Positions 17,025 through 26,431 of a stretch of DNA of 64,000 bases are shown piece by piece; within the stretch, counting starts at the first letter, position 1, and the number at the start of each line of letters is the position of its first letter. The DNA is from an uncultured Campylobacter sp. Lineage in GTDB: Bacteria > Campylobacterota > Campylobacteria > Campylobacterales > Campylobacteraceae. A program made the translations under genes and the position numbers. Location of the stretch: NCBI RefSeq assembly GCF_937921625.1, contig NZ_CAKZTI010000028.1, positions 25,692 to 89,691 of the forward strand. The letters run 5' to 3'. Under the pieces are notes generated by a model. The model ran no database searches. It saw only the letters and a program-made list of their open reading frames with translations, and had not been told where the DNA came from.

Positions 17025-18404
17025 ATGATAGTAACTCGTTTTGCGCCGAGTCCTACGGGATATTTACATATCGGCGGACTTAGAACGGCACTTTTTAGTT
17101 ATCTTTACGCTAGGGCAAACGGCGGCAAATTCCTGTTGCGTATTGAGGACACTGATCTGAAGCGCAATTCGCAGGAGGCTGCTAAGGCAATCGAGGAAGC
17201 CTTTAAGTGGTGCAATCTAGACTATGACGGGCAGATCGTGTATCAAAGCTCACGCTTCGATCTTTACAAACAATATGTCCAAAAGCTGCTAGATGAGGGC
17301 AAGGCATACAAATGCTATATGAGTAAGGACGAGCTGGATGAGCTGCGCGCGCAGCAGGAAGCTCGCAAAGAGCGCCCGCGCTACGATAATCGCTATCGCG
17401 ACTTTACCGGCACGCCGCCTGCTGGGATCGAGCCTGTAGTGCGTATAAAAGCCCCGCTTAGCGGCATGATAGAATTTAACGACGGCATAAAGGGCGAGAT
17501 AAAATTTAATGCCGCCGATATTTTGGACGATTTCATCATCGCGCGCTCCGACGGCACGCCTACGTATAACTTCACGGTCGTGATAGACGACGCGCTGATG
17601 GGCGTCACAGACGTGATCCGCGGCGACGATCATCTAAGCAACACCCCGAAGCAGATCGTGCTGTATAATGCGCTAGGCTTTAAAATCCCGAAATTTTACC
17701 ACGTCGCGATGATCAACGGCACCGACGGCAGCAAGCTAAGCAAACGCCACGGCGCTACCGACGTGATGGAGTACAAACGCATGGGCTATCTGCCGCAGGC
17801 TCTGCTAAATTTTTTAGTGCGCCTGGGCTGGAGCCACGGGGATGATGAAATTTTTAGCATGGAGGAGATGAAGCGATACTTCGATCCTAACCATATTAGC
17901 AAGAGCGCTAGCACCTTCAATCAAACCAAGCTCGAGTGGCTAAATGCGCATTATATTAAAAACTCGAGCGATGATGAGCTTGCCATGCAGCTTGTGGAAT
18001 TCGGCGTCGATATACGCTCGCATGCGAAAAAACATCTCATCGCCCAGCAGTACAAACAGCGCGCAAAGACGCTAGTGGAGATGGCCGAGGGCATTAAAAT
18101 TCTTCTAAACCGCCCGAGCTGCTATGACGAGAAGGCGTATAAGAAATTTGTAACCGAAAGTTCGCTAAGCTTACTCGCAAAATTTTCGGATACTCTAAGC
18201 GCAAATTTAAATGCAAAGGAGTGCGAGGAAAGGACGATGGGATTTTTGGACGTAAACGGCGCCAAGCTAAAGGATCTTGCTCAGCCGCTGCGCGTTGCGA
18301 TCACGGGAGGAAGCGTAAGTCCGTCGATTTTTGAAATTTGTGAAATTTTAGGAAGCGACGAAGTTAAAACGAGAATTTCAAATTTAATCAAAAAAGGATT
18401 ATAA
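17025..18404 (+). CDS. gltX: Glutamyl-tRNA synthetase (class I)
   Basis: Charges tRNA with glutamate. It shows the HIGH-type motif PSPTGYLHIGGLRT at the N-terminus and the KMSKS-type loop DGSKLSKRHG in the middle, followed by a helical anticodon-binding domain. The ATG at 17025 is chosen because AAAGGA lies six bases upstream; a TTG at 17010 would place that ribosome site inside the gene. This gives 459 aa. Campylobacterota usually have two GltX paralogues, one specialised for tRNA-Gln; which one this is cannot be told from the sequence. malic enzyme starts directly after its stop. Confidence 0.95.
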   Translation: MIVTRFAPSPTGYLHIGGLRTALFSYLYARANGGKFLLRIEDTDLKRNSQEAAKAIEEAFKWCNLDYDGQIVYQSSRFDLYKQYVQKLLDEGKAYKCYMSKDELDELRAQQEARKERPRYDNRYRDFTGTPPAGIEPVVRIKAPLSGMIEFNDGIKGEIKFNAADILDDFIIARSDGTPTYNFTVVIDDALMGVTDVIRGDDHLSNTPKQIVLYNALGFKIPKFYHVAMINGTDGSKLSKRHGATDVMEYKRMGYLPQALLNFLVRLGWSHGDDEIFSMEEMKRYFDPNHISKSASTFNQTKLEWLNAHYIKNSSDDELAMQLVEFGVDIRSHAKKHLIAQQYKQRAKTLVEMAEGIKILLNRPSCYDEKAYKKFVTESSLSLLAKFSDTLSANLNAKECEERTMGFLDVNGAKLKDLAQPLRVAITGGSVSPSIFEICEILGSDEVKTRISNLIKKGL

Positions 18405-18405
18405 A

Positions 18406-19662
18406 ATGGCTAAAGTAAACGTTGAAGCGGCTTTGAAGTACCACATAGGCGGTAAAATCGGAACGAATGTAAAAACCCCGTGCGCTACGGCGGAGGATTT
18501 GGCGCTTGCATATACGCCGGGCGTCGCAGAGCCTTGCAAGGTGATCGAGAATGATCACGAAGCCGCGTTTAAATACACTAATAAAGCCAATCTCGTAGCC
18601 GTCATCACTAACGGCACGGCGGTTTTAGGCCTCGGAGATATCGGCGCGATCGCCGGAAAGCCCGTAATGGAGGGCAAGGCGGTTTTATTTAAAAAATTCG
18701 GCGGCGTAGATGCCTTCGATATCGAGATCGACGAAAAAGATCCTAAAAAGATAATTGAAATTTGCAAAGCGCTTGCGCCTACGTTCGGTGGTATAAATTT
18801 AGAGGATATTAAAGCTCCCGAGTGCTTCGAGATTGAGCGCGAGCTACAAAAAGCCGTCGATATCCCCGTCATGCACGATGATCAGCACGGCACCGCGATG
18901 ATTACGGGTGCAGGGTTAATCAACGCCGCTATCATCAGCGGCAAAAAGATCGAGGATATGAAGATTGTAGTTAGCGGCTCGGGCGCTGCGGGCATCGCGT
19001 GTGCGAAGATGTATCAAAATTTAGGCGCTAAACATATCATAATGCTCGATTCCAAAGGGGTGATCCACAAGGGCCGCACCGATCTTACCGAGCAAAAGAA
19101 AGAATTTGCCCTAGACACCGCAGATCGCACGCTAGAGGATGCGATGAAGGGCGCGGATATGTTTTTAGGACTTAGTAAGCCGGGCGTTTTAACCAAAGAG
19201 ATGGTAAAGACTATGGCGCCGCATCCGATCATTTTTGCGCTTGCAAATCCGGTACCGGAAATTTATCCGAGCGAGGTGGAGGAAGTAAGAAGCGACGCGA
19301 TCGTAGGCACCGGCAGAAGCGACTTTGCAAATCAGATCAATAACGTTTTGGGCTTTCCGTATATCTTCCGTGGCGCGCTTGACGTAAGAGCCAAAAAGAT
19401 TACGGAAAATATGAAAATTGCGGCCGCTCGTGCGATGGCGGATCTTGCTCGCGAAGAAGTTCCTGCAGAAATCCGCAAGATGCTGGGCAAGGATAACTTA
19501 AAATTCGGTAAAGACTACGTGATCCCAAATCCTTTCGATCCGCGCGTATTTGCCGTGATCTCGACGGCCGTCGCAAAAGCTGCGGTAGATGACGGCGTCG
19601 CTCGCGTCAAAGAGTTCGACGCTGCAGCTTATAAAAAGAGCCTAGAAGCTAAAAAGCTATGA
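18406..19662 (+). CDS. Malic enzyme (malate to pyruvate, short form)
   Basis: Oxidatively decarboxylates malate to pyruvate with NAD(P). It is 418 aa, i.e. the short bacterial form without the C-terminal phosphotransacetylase domain of E. coli MaeB. Motifs seen: LAYTPGVAEPCK near the N-terminus, EDIKAPECFEIE and MHDDQHGTAMITGAG for malate/metal binding, and the Rossmann VVSGSGAAGIACA. It starts one base after the gltX stop with AAAAAGG upstream, so the two are co-transcribed. It probably supplies pyruvate in an organism that lives on organic acids and amino acids. Confidence 0.93.
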   Translation: MAKVNVEAALKYHIGGKIGTNVKTPCATAEDLALAYTPGVAEPCKVIENDHEAAFKYTNKANLVAVITNGTAVLGLGDIGAIAGKPVMEGKAVLFKKFGGVDAFDIEIDEKDPKKIIEICKALAPTFGGINLEDIKAPECFEIERELQKAVDIPVMHDDQHGTAMITGAGLINAAIISGKKIEDMKIVVSGSGAAGIACAKMYQNLGAKHIIMLDSKGVIHKGRTDLTEQKKEFALDTADRTLEDAMKGADMFLGLSKPGVLTKEMVKTMAPHPIIFALANPVPEIYPSEVEEVRSDAIVGTGRSDFANQINNVLGFPYIFRGALDVRAKKITENMKIAAARAMADLAREEVPAEIRKMLGKDNLKFGKDYVIPNPFDPRVFAVISTAVAKAAVDDGVARVKEFDAAAYKKSLEAKKL

Positions 19663-19706
19663 TTCCTTGCTCCTGCGCGAGGCGAGATTAAATTTAAGAG
19701 GCGTAA

Positions 19707-21155
19707 ATGAAAGATTTGGCTTTACTTACCGATTTTTATCAGCTTAGTATGATGCAGGGCTATTTTTTTACGAAGCCCGATCAGACAGCGGTTTTTGACG
19801 TTTTTTATCGTAAAAACCCAAGCGGCGGCGGTTACGCGATATTTTGCGGCTTAAACGAGGTCGTGGATTATATCGAAAACTTAAAATTTAGCGAGGACGA
19901 CATCGCGTATCTAAAAAGTTTAAATTTCTTTAAGCCGGAATTTTTGGAATTTCTAAGAGGCTTTAAATTTAGCGGCGAAATTTACGCAATGGACGAGGGG
20001 CAGATCGTATTTCCGCACGAGCCGCTGATCCGCGTCAAGGCAAACATTATGGAAGCGCAGCTCATCGAGACCGCGATCCTAAATACGATAAATTTCCAAA
20101 CTCTCATCGCTACGAAAAGCTCGCGCATAAACTTTAGCGCCAAAGGTGATTCGGTGATGGAGTTTGGCTTGCGCCGCGCTCAGGGGCGAAGCGCCGGTAT
20201 CTACGGCGCAAAGGCTGCGATTATAGGCGGTTGCAGCGCCACGTCAAACGTGCTCGCCGCAAAGAAATTTGACGTCCCTGCGATCGGCACTCACTCGCAC
20301 TCGTGGATTCAGAGCTTTGATAGCGAGCTGGAGGCGTTTCGCGCTTACGCCGAAATTTATCCGGATAGCGCGCTTCTGCTCGTCGATACCTACGATACGC
20401 TCGCAAGCGGCGTGCCGAATGCAATCAAGGTTTTTGAGGAGCTGCGCGCAAGCGGTCATAAGCCGCTTGGAATCCGCATAGATTCGGGCGATCTGGAGTA
20501 TCTAACCAAACAGGCGCGCAAGATGCTCGACGCAGCAGGCTTTAATGACGCAAAGATCACTGCGTCGAATGATCTGGACGAATACGCGATTGATCAGCTC
20601 AAGCTTTTCGACGCTAAAATCGATAGCTGGGGGATCGGCACGAGGCTTATTACCGGCGGAGACAGTTCGAGCCTCGGCGGCGTGTATAAACTAAGCGGTA
20701 TCGAAAAAGATGGTGAGATCGTGGCTAAGATCAAAATTTCAAACGATCCGCGCAAGATCAATAATCCCGGCTACAAACAGGTCTTTAGGCTCTACGACAA
20801 AGATAACGGCATGGCGCTTGCCGATCTTATCGTGCTTGATGACGAGAGTATAGACGAGAGCGCGCCGCTTGAAATTTTTCACCCGCTTTACACCTACAAA
20901 CGCAAAATTTTAACGAATTTCAGCGCGCATAAGCTCTTACGCCCCGTTTTCAAGGAGGGCAAATTCGTAGGCATGCGCCGCACGGTAAGCGAGATCGCGC
21001 GTTTTAGCAAGGAGCAGAAGAGCAAATTTTGGCTCGAGCACCTTCGCAACGTCCATCCGCAAAGCTACAAAGTGGATCTCTCTCAAAAGCTTTGGGATAT
21101 CCGAAAATCACTCATCAACGAGTGTAACCTAAATTTAAAGGAGAAATATGTTTAA
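19707..21155 (+). CDS. pncB: Nicotinate phosphoribosyltransferase
   Basis: Converts nicotinate, PRPP and ATP to nicotinate mononucleotide for NAD salvage. 482 aa, the size of the bacterial/eukaryotic-type NAPRTase. The N-terminal LLTDFYQLSMMQGYF is the family signature; EFGLRRAQG and the active-site region GTHSHSWIQSF follow, with GIRIDSGDL binding phosphate. AAGAGG precedes the ATG. Its last eight bases overlap the following lipoprotein gene. Confidence 0.93.
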   Translation: MKDLALLTDFYQLSMMQGYFFTKPDQTAVFDVFYRKNPSGGGYAIFCGLNEVVDYIENLKFSEDDIAYLKSLNFFKPEFLEFLRGFKFSGEIYAMDEGQIVFPHEPLIRVKANIMEAQLIETAILNTINFQTLIATKSSRINFSAKGDSVMEFGLRRAQGRSAGIYGAKAAIIGGCSATSNVLAAKKFDVPAIGTHSHSWIQSFDSELEAFRAYAEIYPDSALLLVDTYDTLASGVPNAIKVFEELRASGHKPLGIRIDSGDLEYLTKQARKMLDAAGFNDAKITASNDLDEYAIDQLKLFDAKIDSWGIGTRLITGGDSSSLGGVYKLSGIEKDGEIVAKIKISNDPRKINNPGYKQVFRLYDKDNGMALADLIVLDDESIDESAPLEIFHPLYTYKRKILTNFSAHKLLRPVFKEGKFVGMRRTVSEIARFSKEQKSKFWLEHLRNVHPQSYKVDLSQKLWDIRKSLINECNLNLKEKYV

Positions 21156-21519
21156 AGTTCTATCGTGCGCCGCTTTGGCGTTAGTTTTGCTAGGATGCGG
21201 CTCAAACCAGCTCCGCCAATCCCCGGATAGCGCTATGAATAAGCAAGCACAGAGCGAAAAAACCATAACTCAAGAGAACGCAAAGACCTTCTATTTCGTC
21301 GATGAGCAGGGCAAAAAACTTTCGCTTAGCTCAAACGACGATTTTAATACCGCCGTGCTAGAGGACGATAGCGGCAAAAGCTACAACCTCAAGCGCGAGC
21401 GAGCCGCAGACGGCATCTATATGGAGAACAAAGACGGAGTGAGCATCCACTTCAAAAAAGGTGAGGGCATAGTGGAGTTTAGCAAATACAAATCCATCCC
21501 GATCACCGAGGTCAAATAA
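21148..21519 (+). CDS. Small lipoprotein, possibly MliC-like
   Basis: 123 aa with a lipoprotein signal peptide ending in the lipobox LLGC (Cys17). The mature part is a short hydrophilic linker and a small beta-rich domain (TFYFVDEQGKKLSLS, SYNLKRERAADGIYMENK, IHFKKGEGIVEF). The pattern resembles the MliC fold that inhibits c-type lysozyme, but the usual disulfide cysteines are missing, so this is only a suggestion. The overlap with pncB and the GGAG site eight bases before the start indicate coupling to pncB. Confidence 0.75.
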   Translation: MFKVLSCAALALVLLGCGSNQLRQSPDSAMNKQAQSEKTITQENAKTFYFVDEQGKKLSLSSNDDFNTAVLEDDSGKSYNLKRERAADGIYMENKDGVSIHFKKGEGIVEFSKYKSIPITEVK

Positions 21520-21538
21520 ATCCTGAAATTTTTTGGTT

Positions 21539-21563
21539 AAATTCCGATTTAGCGCCGGAATTT
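21539..21563 (+). terminator. Possible intrinsic terminator after the lipoprotein gene
   Basis: Inverted repeat AAATTCCG (21539-21546) / CGGAATTT (21556-21563) with a 9-base loop, followed by GACCTCTTTT. The stem is AT-rich, so the call is tentative. Confidence 0.4.
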
Positions 21564-21596
21564 GACCTCTTTTCTGCGCTAAATTCGGAGAAAGTT

Positions 21597-22289
21597 ATGT
21601 TACTAGGCAAAATCGATTATCTAAATTTGCTCCCATTTCACGTATTTTTAAAATCCCTTCCGCTGCCGTCTTATGTTAAAAAATCGATAGAATTTAAAAA
21701 AGGGGTGCCGAGCAAGCTCTGCGCCGATCTTTATAGCCGCAGGATAGACGCTGCGGTGATCTCAAGCATCGAAAGCCGCCGTGCAAAATACTGCAAGCTG
21801 CCTCTGGGAATCGTTGCAAAGCGCGAAGTGCTAAGCGTGCTCGTTCGCAAAAACTCGGCGCCCAGGCTTGATCCTGCGTCGATGAGCTCAAATATGCTAG
21901 CCCGCGTGCTGGATCTTAGCGGCGAGGTGCTGATCGGCGATAATGCTCTAAAGGCGCTGCTTTCGCAGGGCGGGGATAAATTCTACGATCTTGGCAAAAT
22001 TTGGCAGCAGCGTACGGGCTTGCCCTTTGTTTTCGGGCGGCTGTGCTGCGTGAAAAATGATAAAATTTACTCACGCCTGGCGACGAAATTTTTGCGTTCG
22101 CACATTAAAATTCCAAGATATATCCTGCAGAGCTACGCTCTTTCGCGCGGCATAAAAGAGCGCGAAATTTTAAATTATCTGAAATTTATCGGTTATGAGA
22201 TCGGCGTCCGCGAGGAGCTGGCTCTGAAAAAATTTATCGCTAAAGCCAAAAAATTAAAATTTAATCCGGTTCAAAAGGAGGAACTATGA
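21597..22289 (+). CDS. mqnA: Chorismate dehydratase MqnA (futalosine menaquinone pathway)
   Basis: Converts chorismate to 3-enolpyruvylbenzoate, the first step of the futalosine route to menaquinone, the only route in Campylobacter. 230 aa; the opening GKIDYLNLLPFHVF and GVPSKLCADLYSRRIDAAVISSIES (in part) match the periplasmic-binding-like fold of the family. IGDNALKAL lies mid-protein. The stop overlaps the gdhA start by four bases (ATGA), an unusual metabolic pairing. mqnP, for a later prenylation step, lies at 49.6 kb. Confidence 0.88.
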   Translation: MLLGKIDYLNLLPFHVFLKSLPLPSYVKKSIEFKKGVPSKLCADLYSRRIDAAVISSIESRRAKYCKLPLGIVAKREVLSVLVRKNSAPRLDPASMSSNMLARVLDLSGEVLIGDNALKALLSQGGDKFYDLGKIWQQRTGLPFVFGRLCCVKNDKIYSRLATKFLRSHIKIPRYILQSYALSRGIKEREILNYLKFIGYEIGVREELALKKFIAKAKKLKFNPVQKEEL

Positions 22290-23644
22290 AGTCTTACATC
22301 GATGACTTGCTGCTAAATTTAAAGCGCGCCAATCCCGGTCAGGAGGTCTTTATCCAGGCATCGACCGAAATTTTATACTCGCTCATACCGCTTCTAAAGC
22401 GCGACGAGCGATACGTGAAAAATAAAATTTTAGAGCGTATTTTGGCGCCCGAGCGCACGATGATGTTTCGCGTCGTCTATATGAGCGACGGCGGCGAGCC
22501 CTGCGTGCATACGGGATATCGCATAGAGTTCAACTCCGCTCTGGGTCCTTATAAAGGCGGCCTGCGCTTTCATCCGAGCGTAAATTTGGGCGTTTTAAAA
22601 TTTTTAGGGTTTGAGCAAATTTTTAAAAATTCCCTCACGGGTCTTAATATCGGCGGCGCAAAAGGCGGCGCAAATTTCGATCCCAAGGGCAAGAGCGACG
22701 GCGAGATTATGAGATTTTGTCAAGCTTTTATGTTAGAACTTCACCGCCTAATCAGCTCCAATACCGACGTGCCTGCGGGCGACATCGGCGTGGGCGGTCG
22801 CGAGATCGGCTATATGTACGGCGCGTATAAAAAGCTCACCCGCAGATTTGACGGCGCGCTTACGGGCAAAGGGCTAAGCTGGGGCGGCAGCCTCGCGCGC
22901 ACCGAGGCTACGGGCTACGGCTCCGTGTATTTCGCAAACGAGATGCTCGCTACCAGAGGCGATTCGCTGCACGGCAAAATTTGCACGATCTCGGGCGCCG
23001 GCAACGTCGCGATCTACACAGCCGAAAAGCTATATCAAATGCAGGCTAAGCCCGTCACCGTGAGCGATTCTACGGGCTTTATCTATGATGCCGAGGGAAT
23101 CGACGTGGCGCTGCTTAAAAAGCTAAAAGAGCAACTGCGCGTGGGGCTTTGCGAATATATCAAGGAGCGCCCTAGCGCAAAATTTATCCCCGTAAGCGCC
23201 TATCCCGCAGGCCGCAACGGCGTGTGGAGCGTGCCGTGCGACGCCGCGTTTCCGAGCGCTACGCAAAACGAGCTTAATCTGCAAGACGTAAAGACTCTCT
23301 ATGCCAACGGATGTCGCATGGTTTGCGAGGGCGCGAATATGCCAAGCACGCTTGAGGCGATCGATTTTATGCTCGCGCAAAAAGACTTTCTTTTCGGTCC
23401 TGCCAAAGCGGCGAATGCGGGCGGCGTGGCTACAAGCGGGCTTGAGATGGCGCAAAACGCGCAGATGGCGTCGTGGAGCTTCGAACAGGTCGACGGCAAG
23501 CTGCGCGAGATCATGCGCCACATATTTCGTACCAGCTACGAGACCTCGAAGGAATTCGGCGCGGAGGGCAATCTCGTGCTGGGCTCGAATATCGCGGGCT
23601 TTCGCCGCGTAGCCGATGCGATGCTGGATCAAGGCCTGGTTTAG
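22286..23644 (+). CDS. gdhA: Glutamate dehydrogenase, hexameric NADP-type
   Basis: Interconverts 2-oxoglutarate plus ammonia and glutamate. 452 aa, close to E. coli GdhA (447). Motifs: NSALGPYKGGLRFHPSVN with the catalytic Lys region, GGAKGGANFDPKGKS, DVPAGDIGVGGREIGYM and the Rossmann SGAGNVAIYTAEKL. The ribosome site AAGGAGG lies inside the end of mqnA and the start overlaps its stop, so translation is coupled. C-terminal ANAGGVATSGLEMAQNA is typical. Confidence 0.95.
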   Translation: MKSYIDDLLLNLKRANPGQEVFIQASTEILYSLIPLLKRDERYVKNKILERILAPERTMMFRVVYMSDGGEPCVHTGYRIEFNSALGPYKGGLRFHPSVNLGVLKFLGFEQIFKNSLTGLNIGGAKGGANFDPKGKSDGEIMRFCQAFMLELHRLISSNTDVPAGDIGVGGREIGYMYGAYKKLTRRFDGALTGKGLSWGGSLARTEATGYGSVYFANEMLATRGDSLHGKICTISGAGNVAIYTAEKLYQMQAKPVTVSDSTGFIYDAEGIDVALLKKLKEQLRVGLCEYIKERPSAKFIPVSAYPAGRNGVWSVPCDAAFPSATQNELNLQDVKTLYANGCRMVCEGANMPSTLEAIDFMLAQKDFLFGPAKAANAGGVATSGLEMAQNAQMASWSFEQVDGKLREIMRHIFRTSYETSKEFGAEGNLVLGSNIAGFRRVADAMLDQGLV

Positions 23645-24020
23645 GTCTACTTATCGCGCCCAAAGTCGCAGCTCGCTTTTAAATTTAAGATTTTTAAATT
23701 TACGGCAAGCTTTTTGGCTGCTTTGATAAAATTTCAATCGTTTTCGCCGAGGATATAACCACTCATCGATATGCTTTGTGCGTCTTGCGTTGGCATCGTA
23801 TGCGCTGCGTGAATTTTAAATGACGCTCAGGCGCAATGCGGTTTTAAAATTTTAGCTCGTCGTAGCAATGCTTTTAAAATTTAGCCTCGAAGCCGCTTTA
23901 AAATTTAGCCTAAAATTTTATCTCAGCTCGCCCGCGCAGCGCGTAAATTTAAACCGAGCACGGGCTGAGCGTTTACCGCAGTTTGGCATAATGGCACAAA
24001 TTTTATCCAAAGGTTGCAAT
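23645..24020. other. 376-bp intergenic region rich in AAATTT words
   Basis: No convincing gene; an upstream in-frame extension of the DUF4197 gene starting at 23868 lacks a signal peptide at its N-terminus and is rejected. It holds repeated AAAATTTAGCCT (about 23876-23888 and 23901-23913). A possible -10, CATAAT, is at 23987-23992 for the next gene. Confidence 0.5.
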
Positions 24021-24752
24021 ATGAAAAAATTTATGGTTTTACTCGCCGCTGCGTCGCTGTCGCTTGCGCATGCGGACGTTACGGATATCCTAAAGCAGGG
24101 CGCGGACGTGCTCGGTGCGACTCAGAGCGGAAACTATAAAGACCTGTTCGCTTCCGCTACGAACCGAGCCGCAAGCGAGCTCGCCAAGGGCTACATCCAC
24201 AGCAAGACCGCTAAAATCGAGCTTCCTCCTTCGCTGAAGGCCGCTGCGAAGCTTGCGAGAAAGGTGGGCGGCGATAAATGGGAACGCGAGCTCGTCGTGA
24301 GTATGAACGATGCCGCTACCAAGGCGGTGAGCGGCGCATCAAAGATATTTTTGCAAGATCTGAAATCTATGAGCGATGCCGACGTTAAAAAGCTCATCGG
24401 CGGCGGCGACACGGCGCTTAGCGAGTATTTACAGAGCAAATCGGGCGCGAAGCTACGGGCGGTTTTCAGACCGATCGTAAGCGACATGATGAGCAAAAAC
24501 AGCTTCGCGACGGCGTATAATGGGCTAAATTCCTTCGCACAAAATAAGATCGCGGGCAATGAAGCGGTGCAAAACATCGCGCGCGGACTGGGCGCGAGCG
24601 AGTATCTGCCTAAGCAGGGCGAGGATTTGAACGATTACATCACGCAAAAGACGCTGGATGGGCTGTTTGCGGTAATGAGGGAAAAAGAAAGCGCGCTTCG
24701 CGGCGGCGCCGTCGGCAAAGGTGCCGGGATTTTAGGCAAGGTGCTGAAATAA
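24021..24752 (+). CDS. DUF4197 domain-containing secreted protein
   Basis: 243 aa of unknown function. The ATG at 24021 is chosen because it gives a signal peptide (MKKFMVLLAAASLSLAHA) and is preceded by AAAGG. The mature protein matches the DUF4197 pattern: an alternating helical body with LPPSLKAAAKLARKVG, DLKSMSDADVKKLIGGGDTA and RPIVSDMMSKNSF. Probably periplasmic. The gene stands alone between intergenic gaps, so neighbours give no hint of its job. Confidence 0.8.
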   Translation: MKKFMVLLAAASLSLAHADVTDILKQGADVLGATQSGNYKDLFASATNRAASELAKGYIHSKTAKIELPPSLKAAAKLARKVGGDKWERELVVSMNDAATKAVSGASKIFLQDLKSMSDADVKKLIGGGDTALSEYLQSKSGAKLRAVFRPIVSDMMSKNSFATAYNGLNSFAQNKIAGNEAVQNIARGLGASEYLPKQGEDLNDYITQKTLDGLFAVMREKESALRGGAVGKGAGILGKVLK

Positions 24753-25228
24753 AGCTCGCGGCGAGGTTTTGGCGTAAATTTCGCCGTATAGCTACTTTCG
24801 GTTGCTTCGCGCTGCTGCCTGCGTAGTCTAAAGCTTCGCGCAAAGTGCCCGCTCGCGCGAAGCGACTGCTTGCATTAAAGCGAGCGCACGGCGAAATTTA
24901 GAAGTTCGTTTACCGCGCGCTTGGAGCCTGTTTGCTTTAGACGATAACCTTAGCGCGGAGTTTAGTCTGCGAAATTTGAAACTGTAAAATTTAGAAATTT
25001 AGCAAGACGCAAAGGATTTGAAATTTTAAAATTTCACGCGGAGTTTTAGAATTTTACGCGGTGTTTAGGTGTGCGCATAAATTAGCGTTTATATCTAAAA
25101 TTTTAAAAAACGGCAAAGTATCGGGATAGCAGAGCGGTAACAGATAAGCGTGTAAGAGTAAAGCAAGAAAGCCATCTTGTAAATTTCGCTTCTTTCATAT
25201 CTCTCTTTATTGTTTCGCAAAAACCGGT
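24753..25228. other. 476-bp intergenic region at the left edge of the immunity cluster
   Basis: No gene recognised. It contains an inverted repeat GCTTCGCGC (24833-24841) / GCGCGAAGC (24855-24863) with a 13-base loop, several AAATTT words and a 16-bp perfect palindrome at 25020-25035. The stretch around 25120-25170 was checked for a tRNA and does not fold as one. Downstream the base composition drops sharply, so an island boundary probably lies near 25.1-25.2 kb. Confidence 0.45.
25020..25035. repeat. 16-bp perfect palindrome GAAATTTTAAAATTTC, copy 1
   Basis: Identical to the palindrome at 31236-31251; both are intergenic. Each contains two overlapping RAATTY hexamers (AAATTT). Function unknown. 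Confidence 0.6.
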
Positions 25229-25501
25229 TTACTCATTAGTTCTATTATTTTCCGATTCCATTTTTCTTAATTCTTTAAGCGCTCTATTATGGACATTGGC
25301 TTGCTTGCAAACTCTACCTTCAGCAGCAATATATCTTACTAAATTTATATCATTTGTATCGATTGCTATCAATAATCTACCCATAAGCCTTTCCTCTACA
25401 AAAAACGTATAATCGCACTTTGCACACAAAGTACTTTCATAAATTATAAATAATAACAAAAGTACTACGGCGCAAATTATAAATTTTAATACTTTAACCA
25501 T
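25229..25501 (-). CDS. Small hypothetical membrane-anchored protein
   Basis: 90 aa, not recognised. An N-terminal hydrophobic helix (about residues 5-21, FIICAVVLLLLFIIYES) would anchor or export it; the rest is charged and has four Cys, two of them in CAKC just after the helix. AAGGAGA four bases before the ATG is a strong ribosome site. Last gene of an AT-rich minus-strand cluster, 63 bases after its neighbour. The segment LLIAIDTNDINLVRYIAAEG resembles a single ankyrin-like repeat, but that is weak. Confidence 0.65.
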   Translation of the reverse strand: MVKVLKFIICAVVLLLLFIIYESTLCAKCDYTFFVEERLMGRLLIAIDTNDINLVRYIAAEGRVCKQANVHNRALKELRKMESENNRTNE

Positions 25502-25564
25502 ATTTTCTCCTTGTGTGTATTCTTGCCCGTATATATTGTTAATGTCGATTGGCGAGGCATTATA

Positions 25565-26362
25565 TCACTTCTTATTTTTAAATTTAAATCTCTTTTGCTT
25601 AATCTTTATAAAATTTTCCAGTTGCTTATCGGTAAAATTTAAAACCTCTTTTCGATTTTGTAAATTTACATAGGTGTGCCTTATATCGCAGCAGCTATCA
25701 AAAATATATTTCCAATTTTTAATTAGCCAGTCTGCTTCTATTGTGTTTTTATCCGTTTCAAATAAAAACGGCAAAACCCATAAGCCCGCCTTGTAGCCGC
25801 TAATTACGATCAATTTTATAAAATTTACTCCATCATCGTCTTTTGCTTTTACTACGACAAAGCTTACATTTTTCTCATATGGATAGCAGGATTTTCTACA
25901 CTCGATAATATCTCCGACTTTGATCTTTCCGCGAAATTTTAAGAGGGGAACGCTAAGCTTTTCTATCAAATTTGTCTTTATGCGTCTATTGCGTCCGAAT
26001 TTATCCCTAGGTTTTGTCAGTCTGAAACCGGGGATCGCTTCGTCGCAATCTTCTTTGTAATATTTGAGTTCATCGCTACTAAGGTAATTATCGGAGCATA
26101 TAAATACCTCCTGGGGGCTCGCATTGATGCCGAAATTTGCTAAATTACGAATCAATTGCTCCTTATCCACGACAAACCCCGCTTTGCTTGATAGCATCTC
26201 GCTAGGAAGTTCAAAATATCTGGTATTTTTTAAATTTAAAAGGCAAGGATTTTCTGTCCAGAAACATCGCTCATCGCAGACCATAAGCTCATCGTCGTTA
26301 AATTTTATAATATCGCCTCTTTGTAAATCATTGTCGAAGGTTGATATTGGTAAGATAGTCAT
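25565..26362 (-). CDS. Hypothetical protein with two similar GDII domains, immunity-like context
   Basis: 265 aa, not recognised with confidence. Two segments begin alike: LQRGDIIKFNDDELMVC near the N-terminus and IKVGDIIECRKSCYP at about residue 148, each followed by beta-rich sequence, suggesting a duplicated small barrel. This loosely recalls Imm26-type immunity proteins. No signal peptide, so cytoplasmic; the C-terminus is strongly basic. AAGGA precedes the start. It shares strand, low GC and spacing with the Imm53 gene upstream. Confidence 0.65.
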   Translation of the reverse strand: MTILPISTFDNDLQRGDIIKFNDDELMVCDERCFWTENPCLLNLKNTRYFELPSEMLSSKAGFVVDKEQLIRNLANFGINASPQEVFICSDNYLSSDELKYYKEDCDEAIPGFRLTKPRDKFGRNRRIKTNLIEKLSVPLLKFRGKIKVGDIIECRKSCYPYEKNVSFVVVKAKDDDGVNFIKLIVISGYKAGLWVLPFLFETDKNTIEADWLIKNWKYIFDSCCDIRHTYVNLQNRKEVLNFTDKQLENFIKIKQKRFKFKNKK

Positions 26363-26431
26363 TCAAAGTCCTTTTTTGCTTGCTAGATTAAACATGTTCA
26401 TAATAAATTTTCGTTATTTGTAATCGCTAAA

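Noticed and set aside
25115..25180. Stretch resembling a tRNA (GGGATAGCAGAGCGGTAACAG)
   Set aside because: No acceptor pairing, anticodon arm or T-loop consensus can be made from it.
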